Assembly: GCF_015169395.1 (NCBI RefSeq)
Contig: NZ_CP063458.1
Location: 1,116,001 to 1,180,000, forward strand
Source of the DNA: Humisphaera borealis
GTDB lineage: Bacteria; Planctomycetota; Phycisphaerae; Tepidisphaerales; Tepidisphaeraceae
Direction: 5' to 3'
DNA length: 64,000 bases
Positions 32,401 to 41,850 of this stretch are shown here, one piece after another. Position 1 is the stretch's first letter, and each line of letters starts with the position of its first letter. The position numbers were made by a program, and so were the translations under genes. The notes beneath the pieces are model-generated. The model had not been told where the DNA came from. It ran no database searches and saw only the letters and a program-made list of their open reading frames with translations.

Positions 32401-32405
32401 GACAT
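23457..32405 (-). CDS. Giant exported beta-strand-repeat protein with PA14-like domain and PEP-CTERM sorting signal
   Basis: 2982 residues from ATG 32405, chosen because GGAGG lies 8 nt upstream and a long signal follows (about 1-35, ending SLLAADKTWNG); ATG 32435 is less likely. The body is thousands of residues of Gly/Thr/Asn/Ala-rich beta-helix with autotransporter-associated strand repeats (GGGTLVLAGRNTFSGN near 145, LTAVNTYTGGTNVLKG near 600, LVLTATNTYTGPTVINGG near 1970). A PA14-like domain lies at about 2550-2700 (TWVYTGQFFDADGSFAFAET, VQIRIDGVVRL). The C-terminus is PEPATAGIMALAGLGLLSRR, the PEP-CTERM signal read by exosortase. No outer-membrane barrel is visible, so it is not a classical autotransporter. 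Likely a surface adhesin or glycan-binding fibre. The start is preceded by a 730-bp gap with promoter-like DNA. Confidence 0.9.
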   Translation of the reverse strand: MSLVQKLSGRARFFNRIAMLSAAVAGAMPTSLLAADKTWNGTTSNAWNDSTNWTDAEPTSADRAIFPLLNPVTTPASGFVSLTSGRTADRLQFLNTYNLRGGDLTLASGQINVETSGAVYGQGFTTATIASALQGTSGVTKDGGGTLVLAGRNTFSGNVAVSSGTLTVINDINAGAAANTVNLNGGRLELANVQQNQVGEAFFTFAHVINVGAGGGTLSLGSPLPFGGNSGGATLTANNAITGAGVLTKAGGGRLFMMAANTSFTGELRLGHNSGQVDVRGAGTLMNASKIVVEAQSFFNVDNNSTLAYLPSAATINDRLGNATAIELRGGRFMYLGRNTSTAGQNDETIGAVTLKFGQSEIRAQRSGGGGANLTLTSLTHTSASATEGSGVVRFSTDGTGGLGQAGDTGRIFITGQANDSFLGGWALVNSTDFANYRTATGVAQYGATGYTAYGAGAAATDFVAGRIVNQTANVTLGTAGTPANFEIQALRMVGVRDLLFANATDRLYISSGGLLTDGSNSVRNVGSATTRGELTAGPSTGASGAYELFLHNNSNTTTIHSVIVDNGASPVAVVKSLDGGVSLTAVNTYTGGTNVLKGTLTAAAAGSLGSGDVRVKDGRLTLNQIGSVSGSTGKYTVETTGEIFLNYVTNPSTIATERFDLGSSAVLIGRLSGAVPAANAGMNGLTRVDSATFTGTPAAGQVLLAPDAIVGHNTALNSASNGVNDGTIINTIANLGSNADLFFGLSNDFNAGASQGVTLGVGTPWKGMSTDRTSPRQFRQGTITLNSDVIFQGLPNNNTYSQLLLGDGTSATNGTLTYVNATASPVKAFVHGRVDLNEVAPTMPSSLTWVVTPGGFLSLNQASVLGSDLAVPANNANILVQAGGTVDLASTAGAAINGNVVVEAGGVINFNDNVSLTGAGTVTVRRDGVMQIQNTDPIRGTQPFVFEPRAVIRLVADSILGLSTRLSPSATYVTYNANRVLSNQATPENLILGNGGVLTNDSQSDRTASAGFGQIVVGSGGVTFAASSGTRFRIQEDYALGANTLTIGLNDGIDGNHKLGTLSFNAGGGTGLLGSVIDVTTGATLQLENDFVIPNVTRVNLQAGSTLDVNNRTELVGSLTGAGTVLSSAGGSATFVIGADNSDATFAGAYVTGAQQVNLYKTGTGRQDLTGVSTTTANLHVNQGTIVFSGLGTGLFANYQVNRGGTLLLDNAATPLNNRLGSKIVRAAGGTITVNGHASTAVSELVDFRFDGGGAGVLNLNPTAGAGVTLSSVTLGARSISTLIVRGNQLGATPGANVATFVATTTSNAVGGNGQNAYGLGAVSIRPDILTDTPSTGGTAPLSFVTQPSTTSGFRALLPSEYASIVRNGDAREHLLVASNTTFTPTTLFNNLNYADTNNFETSIGSVTVEPGVAATIAPVDSRNIGGGRNRLVVSSGGFLVRDNGSLTINAAYLDNSNYYFHVNGASGTATVNATILGGGLTKSGSGKLTLGDGAIRYLSGNFSVNEGTLELGANNAPFTNTGTSTIATTAQTLYLSNGTLDLKGNSATLNSLISSNSTNLNVGTGGTLTNTSVTPANVTVYQNGQRFAGNVAGNINVTKSGTGNWEVLDEYAYTGTTTVRGGGMVLRERGRLLNTTAIDLRTTTLTLDLSYWNNLAPVTNRIPAAAPLTMRGSTLEFRGFDGHQTTQTVNSITIASGANYINSFPQWAGSAELSIGNLSRGGTFTTVDFRGNNGIGNLGRYGPQGFFHQDARILLGQLNGGAVPTANPANPATTTNGFFGAWAVVNEDTFATYVTPPAGPLPTNLQSIGGVVGYGANYGTGATSPAYVSGVLAASYSAAAGNVNIVDVSASFALPAGNNFVGAMRLSGNTTRDVTFAAAGNILNIESGGLVRSNNNNGTNIGTTAVRGVLTAGGAAAGSGDTVPLYAHFNQGTNTIHSVVADPDADTKLALVKSLGGNLVLTATNTYTGPTVINGGRIVAATTTAADGTSVYAVPTDVTINGGSTAGSALQLNASRQIRNGINITFNGGGFLDLPAVDNSVNEVGNLTVNWDGASANNFISAQALVDNTTLTTKLIVGGNITVTNDVLAHTPTIPAATTANTARVSNILLEFTPGAHTIDTSGTGLTGLALTANMVNSAGVTLNKTGPTMLILNAPGLASVAQFAGVMNVNNGQVRLDNNTTLAATSTLNVAAGAALIGNVNGNPIFNATINGGVLGTVANTMTIGSATSTLAVTAPSEVRLHDFYQLTTGRQIVINSIVSGAGALSIVGSEVAGQNNSFTLTNAANTYGGAITVNTNVNLISQSATKVGSAIGTATIELLSGELRIRDNGTGSNSTLAYGNAINVAANARPSINIDRVDANTNNTIALGALNLGASSTLTVNTANGYGASFTGTTVPASGTVTLNSAASINLGSLVGGANVVKSNAGTVSVGNIAATHSGSWAINGGTVRLTAAGNPLNSNPISIRTSGALQADPGTGTLALNQNLGNVTGTLRATSGLFDLTAANGTGIIQGAASFTANGVAGQLREGRLAGAADFTTPNPANFGLSSYPRMGQTNAVTQNAHTGWQDNTTWVYTGQFFDADGSFAFAETIDDSVQIRIDGVVRLQNGTYNVATTTGSTAGMNPTGTAAAGANASGGTTNFGMGPLADGWHDFEIRVGNGTGGGGPFAMTGFSNFYGIGFYDGTDPAKLTTAAGTTYERLDELLSSRFRTTEIGGTLQADAGAELKLVGFVNMEALVLNGAAAHINITGTSGVSNANWLQNLSATSSTMTVAGTHVVSIQNVLDLVAGSTTVKEGTGTLELKNVVSVAGRTGGITVNNGTLRGTGTVLGPVTIAAAGTLSPGFSAGLLSTGALTLAADSDLVIELNGTTAGTQYDQVNVTGAVNLTGANLALSLGFTPAIGTTFTIIANDQVDPVVGEFVGLTELSSFTTGGVEFSISYAGGTGNDVVLTAIPEPATAGIMALAGLGLLSRRRRRCHR

Positions 32406-32531
32406 GCAGTTATCCTCCAACCTTTCGGTCGACATCCGCCATTGATACGAAGTGAATCACACCCGGCTTCTCGAAGAAACCCGATGCAAAAATGATGGAG
32501 GTGGGACTGCAGTGCGACTTGGTGAGACCGC

Positions 32532-32558
32532 GCATCCGATACCCGTCGGATGCTTTTT
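32532..32558 (+). terminator. Orphan intrinsic terminator in the divergent gap
   Basis: An 8-bp stem (GCATCCGA with TCGGATGC), 6-nt loop, then TTTTT on the plus strand. No plus-strand gene lies just upstream: the nearest sequence is the 5' end of the giant gene on the other strand. It could end a short antisense or small RNA starting within 32.3-32.5 kb, or be a chance hairpin in the giant gene's leader. Confidence 0.5.
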
Positions 32559-32692
32559 CGCATGGTCATTCAGAACTGAGGTATTCCGCCCCAGTGATTT
32601 GAATGACGACAACGCTTTGCGTCTTCTCGCCAGCCGTCTTCAGGCTCCTCGCGGACGGACTGCGTGAGTCCATCCTCTCTCCATCCAAAACT

Positions 32693-32720
32693 GATGTATC
32701 ACAACCGCGATGAAAGTCAA
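32693..32720 (-). promoter_or_regulatory. Possible sigma70-type promoter for the giant gene
   Basis: On the minus strand TTGACT (32720-32715) is followed after 16 nt by TACATC (32698-32693), about 290 nt before the start. It lies in locally AT-rich DNA, and a near-palindrome AGGGGGTCCCCT (32730-32741) sits just upstream of the -35. The -10 match is weak. The rest of the 32.4-33.17 kb gap shows no supportable gene. Confidence 0.25.
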
Positions 32721-33167
32721 TATGAATTAAGGGGGTCCCCTAGCGATGTTTTTGAAAAATCGGCTCAGAATCGGGCGCAGGCTGCTTATCGGGTTACGTC
32801 GCTGCGCGAGCGATCCGGGCGGATGTCCGGGTCATTGCTCCCACAACAGTTCCCATGCAATGATCCTGCAATAGGCGTTGTTGCCTTCGGTGGGCCCTGC
32901 CCTTGACCACTGAAGATGCCGCTGTATTGTGCGACGACTCTGGTCCTACTGCGACCATGAACTCACCGCCGCGCCGCGTTCTCGAAGTTTCTATTCTTCT
33001 CGCCGACAACCTCTTACGGCCTTCACAGGCTGGTCATGTTCACCTGCGAGCATGGCCGGCGCGGTCTTTACCATGCCCTCAGGCCGAAAGGTCTGGCGAT
33101 CGTGGTGCCTCGGCGGAAGCGGTGTATGCGGCCGGCTTCGAGCATCCTTAATTTCGGAGAGCGTCGG

Positions 33168-36662
<3,495 letters not shown>

Positions 36663-36665
36663 TAG

Positions 36666-36729
36666 GTAGGGTCCGCCTTGGCGGACGTGACGGTCTATGG
36701 CGCTTCGCGTCCGCCAAGGTGGACCCTAC
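36666..36729. repeat. Paired palindromic element, GTAGGGT type, upstream of coaX
   Basis: Inverted 22-bp arms (36666-36687 and 36708-36729, one mismatch) flank a 20-nt loop. Each arm starts GTAGGGT and itself contains a small palindrome (TCCGCCTTGGCGGA). The right arm ends 9 nt before the coaX ATG, so the hairpin could affect its translation. It shares the GTAGGGT-plus-hairpin design with the elements near 47.0-47.2 kb and 55.8 kb. Confidence 0.7.
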
Positions 36730-36738
36730 TATAGCGGC

Positions 36739-37527
36739 ATGGAAATCAATCTCGTCGTAGTGAACGTCGGCAACTCCCGCGTGGCCATCGGGTCATTCGT
36801 GGCTGGAGAGTTGACCGGCGATGTCGAACGCATTGCCGTCGTCCGCCGGGAGGAGTGGGCGCAGGCGGTCGAGCGCGCCTGGCAGCGCATCTCGGGGCGC
36901 GAAAACGCCGCCATCGTCGCCGCGGGCGTCAACCCCGACGTGCAGTCGGCCCTGAGCGATGTTGTCTCGGAACGGATCGATCGGCGTGTCGTCTGGGTGG
37001 GCAAAGACCTGGACCTGCCCATCAAGGTGTTGACCGATGAGCCCGAGAAGACCGGCATTGACCGCATCCTGAACGTCGCCGCCGCGTACGAGCAGACGGA
37101 GATGGAAACGGTCGTCGTCGACGCCGGCACCGCCATCACGCTGAGCGCCTGCAACGATGCCGGCGAGTTTCTTGGTGGGGCGATCGCGCCCGGCGTGCGC
37201 ATGCAGCTTGATGCGCTCCACGAACGCACCGCCGCCCTGCCACTGATCACCACCGAAGAGTTCAAGGCCCCCGATGAACCGTATGGCCAGAACACCAAGC
37301 AGGCCATGCTGCACGGCGTGTATCACGGGATTCGAGGCATGGTGAAGGAGATCGTCGAAGCCTACGCCACCCAGATGGGCAAATGGCCGGAAGTCGTCGC
37401 CACCGGCGGCGACGCCCAGGCGCTGTTTTCCGGCTGGGAGATCGTCACGGGCATTACCCCGGACCTTACGCTCTACGGCATCGCCAAGGCGTATGCGGAT
37501 CATCACATCAAGCACGACAGCGAGTAG
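36739..37527 (+). CDS. coaX: Type III pantothenate kinase (CoaX) with altered first motif
   Basis: 262 residues from ATG 36739; an open frame from 36697 runs through the repeat and is ignored. CoaX phosphorylates pantothenate, the first step of CoA synthesis, in the cytosol. ASKHA-type motifs: N-terminal VVVNVGNSR (N9 where the family has the catalytic Asp of DxGNT), GIDRILNVAAAY, VVDAGTAITL, LGGAIAPG, RTAALP and VVATGGDAQ. The rest is well kept and of normal length. The Asp-to-Asn change may be lineage-specific or lower activity. The gene follows the probable PEP carboxykinase by 76 bp, through a palindromic element. Confidence 0.85.
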   Translation: MEINLVVVNVGNSRVAIGSFVAGELTGDVERIAVVRREEWAQAVERAWQRISGRENAAIVAAGVNPDVQSALSDVVSERIDRRVVWVGKDLDLPIKVLTDEPEKTGIDRILNVAAAYEQTEMETVVVDAGTAITLSACNDAGEFLGGAIAPGVRMQLDALHERTAALPLITTEEFKAPDEPYGQNTKQAMLHGVYHGIRGMVKEIVEAYATQMGKWPEVVATGGDAQALFSGWEIVTGITPDLTLYGIAKAYADHHIKHDSE

Positions 37528-37688
37528 ACAGCCGTCTCATGATTGACCCTTTGCTTACGAGGCATTGACCGGACCTTCAAGTTGCGCCGGTAGTGTGCAC
37601 GGGCGTGTTTCCCGAGATCGCGCCGACCGACCGACGCGAGCTTGTTCGGGGGATGCGGTTCCGCTGCCTCGTAACGCAAAGGTTGTCC

Positions 37689-38567
37689 ATGCTTCGTCGT
37701 GCCGTGCGCGCCGGATTTACGCTGCCCGAACTCCTGGTCGTGATCGGGATCATCGGCCTTCTGATCTCGATTCTCGTGCCGGTCGCCGGCCGGGCACGCG
37801 AAGTGGCCAGGCGGACCGCCTGCGTCGCCAACATTCGCACGTTGACCACCGCCGCCATTGTTCGGGCGACCGAACTCACGACCGGCAATGGTGCGCTGAT
37901 CCCGACGGACGGCGGCGGAGCCGATTCGTTCACCTTCTTGTTTCCCAAGTACGTGTCGGATTATCGCGTTACCATCTGCCCGTCGACACAGAACTCGATT
38001 CGGCCGGATGTGCTGTATTCCAAGCCGCCGTTGTATCCGAAGCCAGTCCTGCGAGACCTGGCGTTCGTCGCCGCCAACGGCCAAGCAACGTTCGGACATT
38101 CGTATGAGACGTTTGCCTGGTACAGCGACGGAATCTGGGCGGACGGGACGATCGTCAATTCGCGATCCGTGGGTCGCGTGAATGCACAACGCGGGCTCAA
38201 GCCCGGAGACTTGGAATACGACCCCGCCGATCCTGCCGCCGACGGCGTTCTTAAGCGGATGAACACGCTCATCAAGCCCGAAACGTCGATCTTGATTCTC
38301 GATTCCGACCAGGACGGATCGGCACCGGATCGCATGAACAACTGGCCCGAAGAGTGGAACAACCATGGCACCGCGGGCTTGAACATCGGGTTCTGCGACG
38401 GCCACGTGGAATGGGTGAGCCGGGGGCCGGGCCTCATCAAGACCTACATTGATGGTCATCAGGATCCCGCCCAACCCGATGCCTTCAGCATGGCCCAGTT
38501 TCCGGGCCTGACGATCCAGAACGGCGTCTCGGCCAATGGGCGGACCTTCACCAAGTACACCTATTGA
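37689..38567 (+). CDS. Type IV pilin-like (type II secretion pseudopilin) protein
   Basis: 292 residues from ATG 37689. The N-terminus is a class III prepilin signal: a short basic leader, then the cleavage site AG|FTLPELLVVIGIIGLLIS. A beta-rich C-terminal domain follows, ending with the planctomycete-type FCDGHVEWVSRGPG (H-X9-DG-like) motif. Such proteins are processed by PilD and placed in the inner membrane or periplasm; dozens occur per planctomycete genome. It stands alone between coaX and a TIM-barrel gene on the other strand. Confidence 0.88.
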   Translation: MLRRAVRAGFTLPELLVVIGIIGLLISILVPVAGRAREVARRTACVANIRTLTTAAIVRATELTTGNGALIPTDGGGADSFTFLFPKYVSDYRVTICPSTQNSIRPDVLYSKPPLYPKPVLRDLAFVAANGQATFGHSYETFAWYSDGIWADGTIVNSRSVGRVNAQRGLKPGDLEYDPADPAADGVLKRMNTLIKPETSILILDSDQDGSAPDRMNNWPEEWNNHGTAGLNIGFCDGHVEWVSRGPGLIKTYIDGHQDPAQPDAFSMAQFPGLTIQNGVSANGRTFTKYTY

Positions 38568-38595
38568 GCCGAGGCGGCCGATTGTCGCCAGGATG

Positions 38596-39519
38596 TCATT
38601 TGGTCACCGGGACCGGCTTCTCTCCAGCAGGCTTGCCTTCCAGTTGCGGCAGGAGCCAGTCAAGGCCGCTCAGGTTGTCCTTCAGGCGTTGCTCGGCGTC
38701 ATCCTGGGTGTGACCAAGGATGCCGATCGGGCCGGTGTAGCCAGTGTCGGCGATCAGTTTCAGGATCGACAGGTCAGCGTCCCCCTGCCCGAGCACGACA
38801 ATCTTCTTCCCCTTCTTGTCGCCGCCGGCGACCATGCCGTTGAGATTGATCGCCAGCAGGTGCGGTTTGAGTTTCGGCAGGACGTCCTTCAACCGGTCGA
38901 GGTGATCGTGGCCGTGGTGGAGGTTGTAGACGATGCCGACGTTGGGCAGTTTCAGTGCCTGGACGACGGCGAGCTGGTTCTCCGGTTCGCCGCCCCAGCC
39001 GCCGTGGTTGTAAAGGCCCACCTTGCACCCGATCGCCGCTGCCGCCAAGGCGATCGGCCGCACACCTTCGGCGGCCGCGGTAACTTTTGCCAGCTGGTCT
39101 GTTGATGCTGGCAACCGGTCGGCAAGGGTGATCCACAGCTCGGTCTTGACGTCGTTCCGCTTCAGGATGTCCAGGATCGTTTTCGCGTCGGCGTTGAGGG
39201 ATGTGGGGAACCAGACCGCCTGCAGCGCGATGCCGCGAGACTTCAACTCGCCGATTTCCGCTTCGAACGTCGGCAGATGCTGCGCACGCCAGTCATAGGC
39301 GTATCGTTTGAAGCCCAGTTGCTTGAGCATGTCGGCCCGCTGGCCGGGGGTTCGATTCTTCGCGTCGAACGGCACGATGCACCAGGCGACGAGGTTGTCG
39401 CGGGCATAGACGGACTTGGCAGCCGGCTCTCCGCGGGCCGATGGGACGGCCGCCAGCAGCATCAGCATCGCCAGCAGCGGTAACCCGGAGCGTTGATACC
39501 GCAGGTCTCTCGTGGCCAT
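38596..39519 (-). CDS. Exported sugar phosphate isomerase/epimerase-like TIM-barrel protein
   Basis: 307 residues from ATG 39519; GGAGG lies 6 nt upstream, better than ATGs at 39525 and 39579. Signal peptide in LPLLAMLMLLAAVPSARG. The barrel includes YAYDWRAQHLPTFEAEI, VGLYNHGGWGGEPEN (His and acidic metal-site candidates), VYNLHHGHDHLD and LLAINLNGM, as in the xylose-isomerase-like AP-endonuclease-2 superfamily. Exported members are common in Planctomycetota, often near DUF1080 genes as here. Substrate unknown. Confidence 0.85.
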   Translation of the reverse strand: MATRDLRYQRSGLPLLAMLMLLAAVPSARGEPAAKSVYARDNLVAWCIVPFDAKNRTPGQRADMLKQLGFKRYAYDWRAQHLPTFEAEIGELKSRGIALQAVWFPTSLNADAKTILDILKRNDVKTELWITLADRLPASTDQLAKVTAAAEGVRPIALAAAAIGCKVGLYNHGGWGGEPENQLAVVQALKLPNVGIVYNLHHGHDHLDRLKDVLPKLKPHLLAINLNGMVAGGDKKGKKIVVLGQGDADLSILKLIADTGYTGPIGILGHTQDDAEQRLKDNLSGLDWLLPQLEGKPAGEKPVPVTK

Positions 39520-39660
39520 GATCATCCTCCGTATATGCCTGATGCGGGCGTTGACGTGTACTTGCCCCATGTATCTCAACCGGTTGCGATCGAGTCTGTC
39601 AAATCCGCGATCGAGCGCACGGTGGGTGTAGCGTAGATGTTTTGTATTGGCCTACTTTTC

Positions 39661-39751
39661 GGGTGCCATGGGCTGGCGTACTCGCCTGCCCGTGGCCGTG
39701 AGAGGGTCAGGCGTTGCCACGGGCAGCGGAGTACCGCAGCCCATCGCACCC
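39661..39751. repeat. Long paired palindrome, GGCATGGG type
   Basis: Two inverted 36-nt arms (39661-39696, 39716-39751, about 31 of 36 matching) flank a 19-nt loop. The loop and inner arm share GTCAG..CGTT.GCCACGGGC with the element at 49.56-49.65 kb, so both belong to one family. It occupies much of the 357-bp gap before the sigma factor gene; I see no gene in the rest. Confidence 0.7.
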
Positions 39752-39876
39752 AGAAGTTATCGATGAAATGAGTTATATCCGCGCCCGGCGACGAGCGCCC
39801 CATTGAGACAATCGAGCTGTTCATTTTCCACCAGTGTCATATGAAAGAAGCCGACAAGTCACTCAACTGCAACTGA

Positions 39877-40425
39877 ATGGACGCGGATCTGGCCGAAACG
39901 CTCGAGGCGCTGCACGCCGACTCATTCGGCTGGGCTTTGCATTGCTGTCGCGGCGACCGTTGCCGCGCGGAAGACGTGCTGCAGACCGCCTACCTGAAAC
40001 TGGCCGAAGCCCGCTGCACGCCGCCGGACGATCGGCGGTCGGCCCTGAAGACCTGGTGGTTTGGTGTGATACGGCTGACGGCGATGGAGGACCATCGCAC
40101 GGTCCGGTCGCGGCGATCGCTGCTGGAGCGACTGCTGGGTCGCGCGGCATCGCGGCCCGAGGCGGTCGAGATATCGCCGGAGCCGACGCCGCCGATGTCG
40201 GCCCAGCGGAACGAGCAGGACGATCTTCTGCGACGGTCGCTCGGGCAGTTGTCGCCGCGCCAGGCAGAAGTGCTTCACCTGACGTTCTACCAGGGCATGA
40301 CGATCGGCGAAGCGGCGGATGTGATGGGCGTCGGTATCGGTTCCGCCCGGCAGCACTACGAACGCGGCAAATCGCGACTGCGCGAACTGCTGGAGAAGGA
40401 GGCCTGCGATGCAAACCACGCCTGA
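39877..40425 (+). CDS. ECF-type RNA polymerase sigma factor
   Basis: 182 residues. Region 2 lies at about 10-75 (CRAEDVLQTAYLKLAEA, then WWFGVIRLTAMEDH) and region 4 at about 124-172 (LSPRQAEVLHLTFYQGMTI, IGSARQHYERGKSRLREL). It directs transcription of a small regulon. It overlaps the next gene by 17 bp, and that one overlaps a third by four, giving a tight three-gene operon of sigma factor, single-pass protein and LTxxQ periplasmic protein. No strong Shine-Dalgarno is seen before ATG 39877. Regulation by the next gene product is inferred from arrangement. Confidence 0.9.
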   Translation: MDADLAETLEALHADSFGWALHCCRGDRCRAEDVLQTAYLKLAEARCTPPDDRRSALKTWWFGVIRLTAMEDHRTVRSRRSLLERLLGRAASRPEAVEISPEPTPPMSAQRNEQDDLLRRSLGQLSPRQAEVLHLTFYQGMTIGEAADVMGVGIGSARQHYERGKSRLRELLEKEACDANHA

Positions 40426-40819
40426 TGACGAACTTCGATCCCTCTTTCAGGCCCAGCGGCGTCGCGACCACGAAGTGGTGCCGCCGTGGAAGCCGAGCTC
40501 CACCCGACCGGCCGGTCGACTGCGTGACACGTCGGACGGGACCGGCACCGCGTTGGCGTCCTGGTTCCGCTGGGCGTTTGCGGCGACCTGCGTTGCCGGA
40601 CTGGCGGTCGTCGCGGTCCGATGGTCGGCGCCGCCGCCATCTTCACCCTCTGATCTTGCCTTACGCCTGCCGGTGTTGTTCGACGGCCCGTCACAGCCGT
40701 TGTTCGCGGGCGTGCCCACCGAGAATTTATCGGCAAACGACAGGACTCGATCGCTCCTGGCGTTTCAATCTCCCAGTGATCCGTTCCTGACCTCACCCCG
40801 TTTTCTGGAGTTACCATGA
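40409..40819 (+). CDS. Small single-pass membrane protein, probable anti-sigma factor
   Basis: 136 residues. A charged cytoplasmic N-terminus (about 1-45) precedes one membrane helix at about 50-70 (WFRWAFAATCVAGLAVVAV), then an extracytoplasmic tail. No zinc-binding anti-sigma motif (HxxxCxxC) is present. Its start lies within the sigma factor gene and its stop overlaps the next start (ATGA at 40816-40819). By position and topology it should hold the sigma factor at the membrane; this is inference, as the sequence family is not recognised. Confidence 0.65.
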   Translation: MQTTPDDELRSLFQAQRRRDHEVVPPWKPSSTRPAGRLRDTSDGTGTALASWFRWAFAATCVAGLAVVAVRWSAPPPSSPSDLALRLPVLFDGPSQPLFAGVPTENLSANDRTRSLLAFQSPSDPFLTSPRFLELP

Positions 40820-41730
40820 ATTCGATTCCTGCCAATCGTGTGATGACGACGAAGCTTCGGCCGTTCCGCCGGACTGTCCTGGCAGTGCTGGCGCTGGGGG
40901 CGGCGGTGGCGGCGACGCCGTCGCGATCGTTGGGGGTGGATATCCTCGCCGCCAGCGGTTTGCCGCAGCCCGAAGCGATGCGCGATGCCCGCGAAAAGCT
41001 CGGACTCACGACCGATCAGGAGACGGCGATCGACAAGCTGATGTCCGCCGCCCGCGAGGAAGCCGGCCCGCTCGAAAGGTCGGTCCGGGAACAGCAGGAG
41101 GTGTTCGTCAAACTCGTGCGGGACGGGAACGTAAAGCCGGCGGACGCCGAGGCGGCGCTGGCCAAACTCCTGGATGCCGAAGCCGCCGTCAAGCGACTGC
41201 AGCTCCGCACGCTCATCGAAGTGCGCAAGGTGCTGACGCCAGATCAGGTTCAGAAACTGCAGCCAATGCAGCCGGGCAAGCCCTCAGAGCCGGGGAATCT
41301 GCCGGCGAAGCTGTCGGCGAAGGTCGATCGGTTGCGCAAGGCGATCGATACACTCGGCATTCCGGCGACCCCTGCCCTGCACGAACGGGGTGGCGAGATC
41401 GAGGCGCTCCTGAAGGACGGCAAGGTCGACGCCGCCGAAGCCGCGATCGACAAACTCATTGCCGACACCCAGGTCGACAAACTGGACGCAGCCGCCGAGG
41501 CCCAGGACTTCAGCAAGTTTGAGCCCGGCAACACCGACATCCCCACGCTGCAGGAACGGTTCGAGGCCGTTACCGAGAAGGCCAAGGACGTGATCTCGCT
41601 GCCGCTGCTGCGCGATCTGCTCAAGGCCAAGGACGCGTTCGAAGACGCAAAATCCAACCAGGACGCCACTCGCGTCGGCAGAATCCTGACGTACGCCGAG
41701 CAGAAGCTTGGCATGAAGCCGGCGAAATGA
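40816..41730 (+). CDS. Periplasmic LTxxQ (Spy/CpxP/CnrX-like) helical protein
   Basis: 304 residues with a signal or anchor segment (RTVLAVLALGAAVAATPSRS). The mature protein is almost wholly helical and carries two LTxxQ motifs, LTTDQETAI near 57 and LTPDQVQKL near 138, typical of the Spy/CpxP/CnrX/ZraP superfamily of periplasmic stress or metal sensors. The part after about 160 adds a second helical array (GEIEALLKDGKVDAAEAAID). It is translationally coupled to the membrane protein before it, so it may pass an envelope signal to the sigma factor, as CnrX does for CnrH. No obvious His/Met metal cluster is visible. Confidence 0.7.
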   Translation: MNSIPANRVMTTKLRPFRRTVLAVLALGAAVAATPSRSLGVDILAASGLPQPEAMRDAREKLGLTTDQETAIDKLMSAAREEAGPLERSVREQQEVFVKLVRDGNVKPADAEAALAKLLDAEAAVKRLQLRTLIEVRKVLTPDQVQKLQPMQPGKPSEPGNLPAKLSAKVDRLRKAIDTLGIPATPALHERGGEIEALLKDGKVDAAEAAIDKLIADTQVDKLDAAAEAQDFSKFEPGNTDIPTLQERFEAVTEKAKDVISLPLLRDLLKAKDAFEDAKSNQDATRVGRILTYAEQKLGMKPAK

Positions 41731-41755
41731 TCGGCCGTTCGAAATCCCCGAACAT

Positions 41756-41819
41756 TAAATATCGAGCGTTGAATATCGAACGTGCCCGATGACGGGGCGA
41801 TTTGACTTTCAACGCTCGA
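41756..41819. repeat. Heptamer-phased repeat with inverted copy
   Basis: Alternating 7-mers TAAATAT CGAGCGT TGAATAT CGAACGT fill 41756-41783. TCGAGCGTTGAA (41762-41773) recurs inverted at 41808-41819. It lies between the LTxxQ gene and the next start, and is one of several 7-nt-period intergenic arrays in the window. Confidence 0.6.
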
Positions 41820-41850
41820 AGCTTGATCCCACCGTCACGCGGGCATCGAT

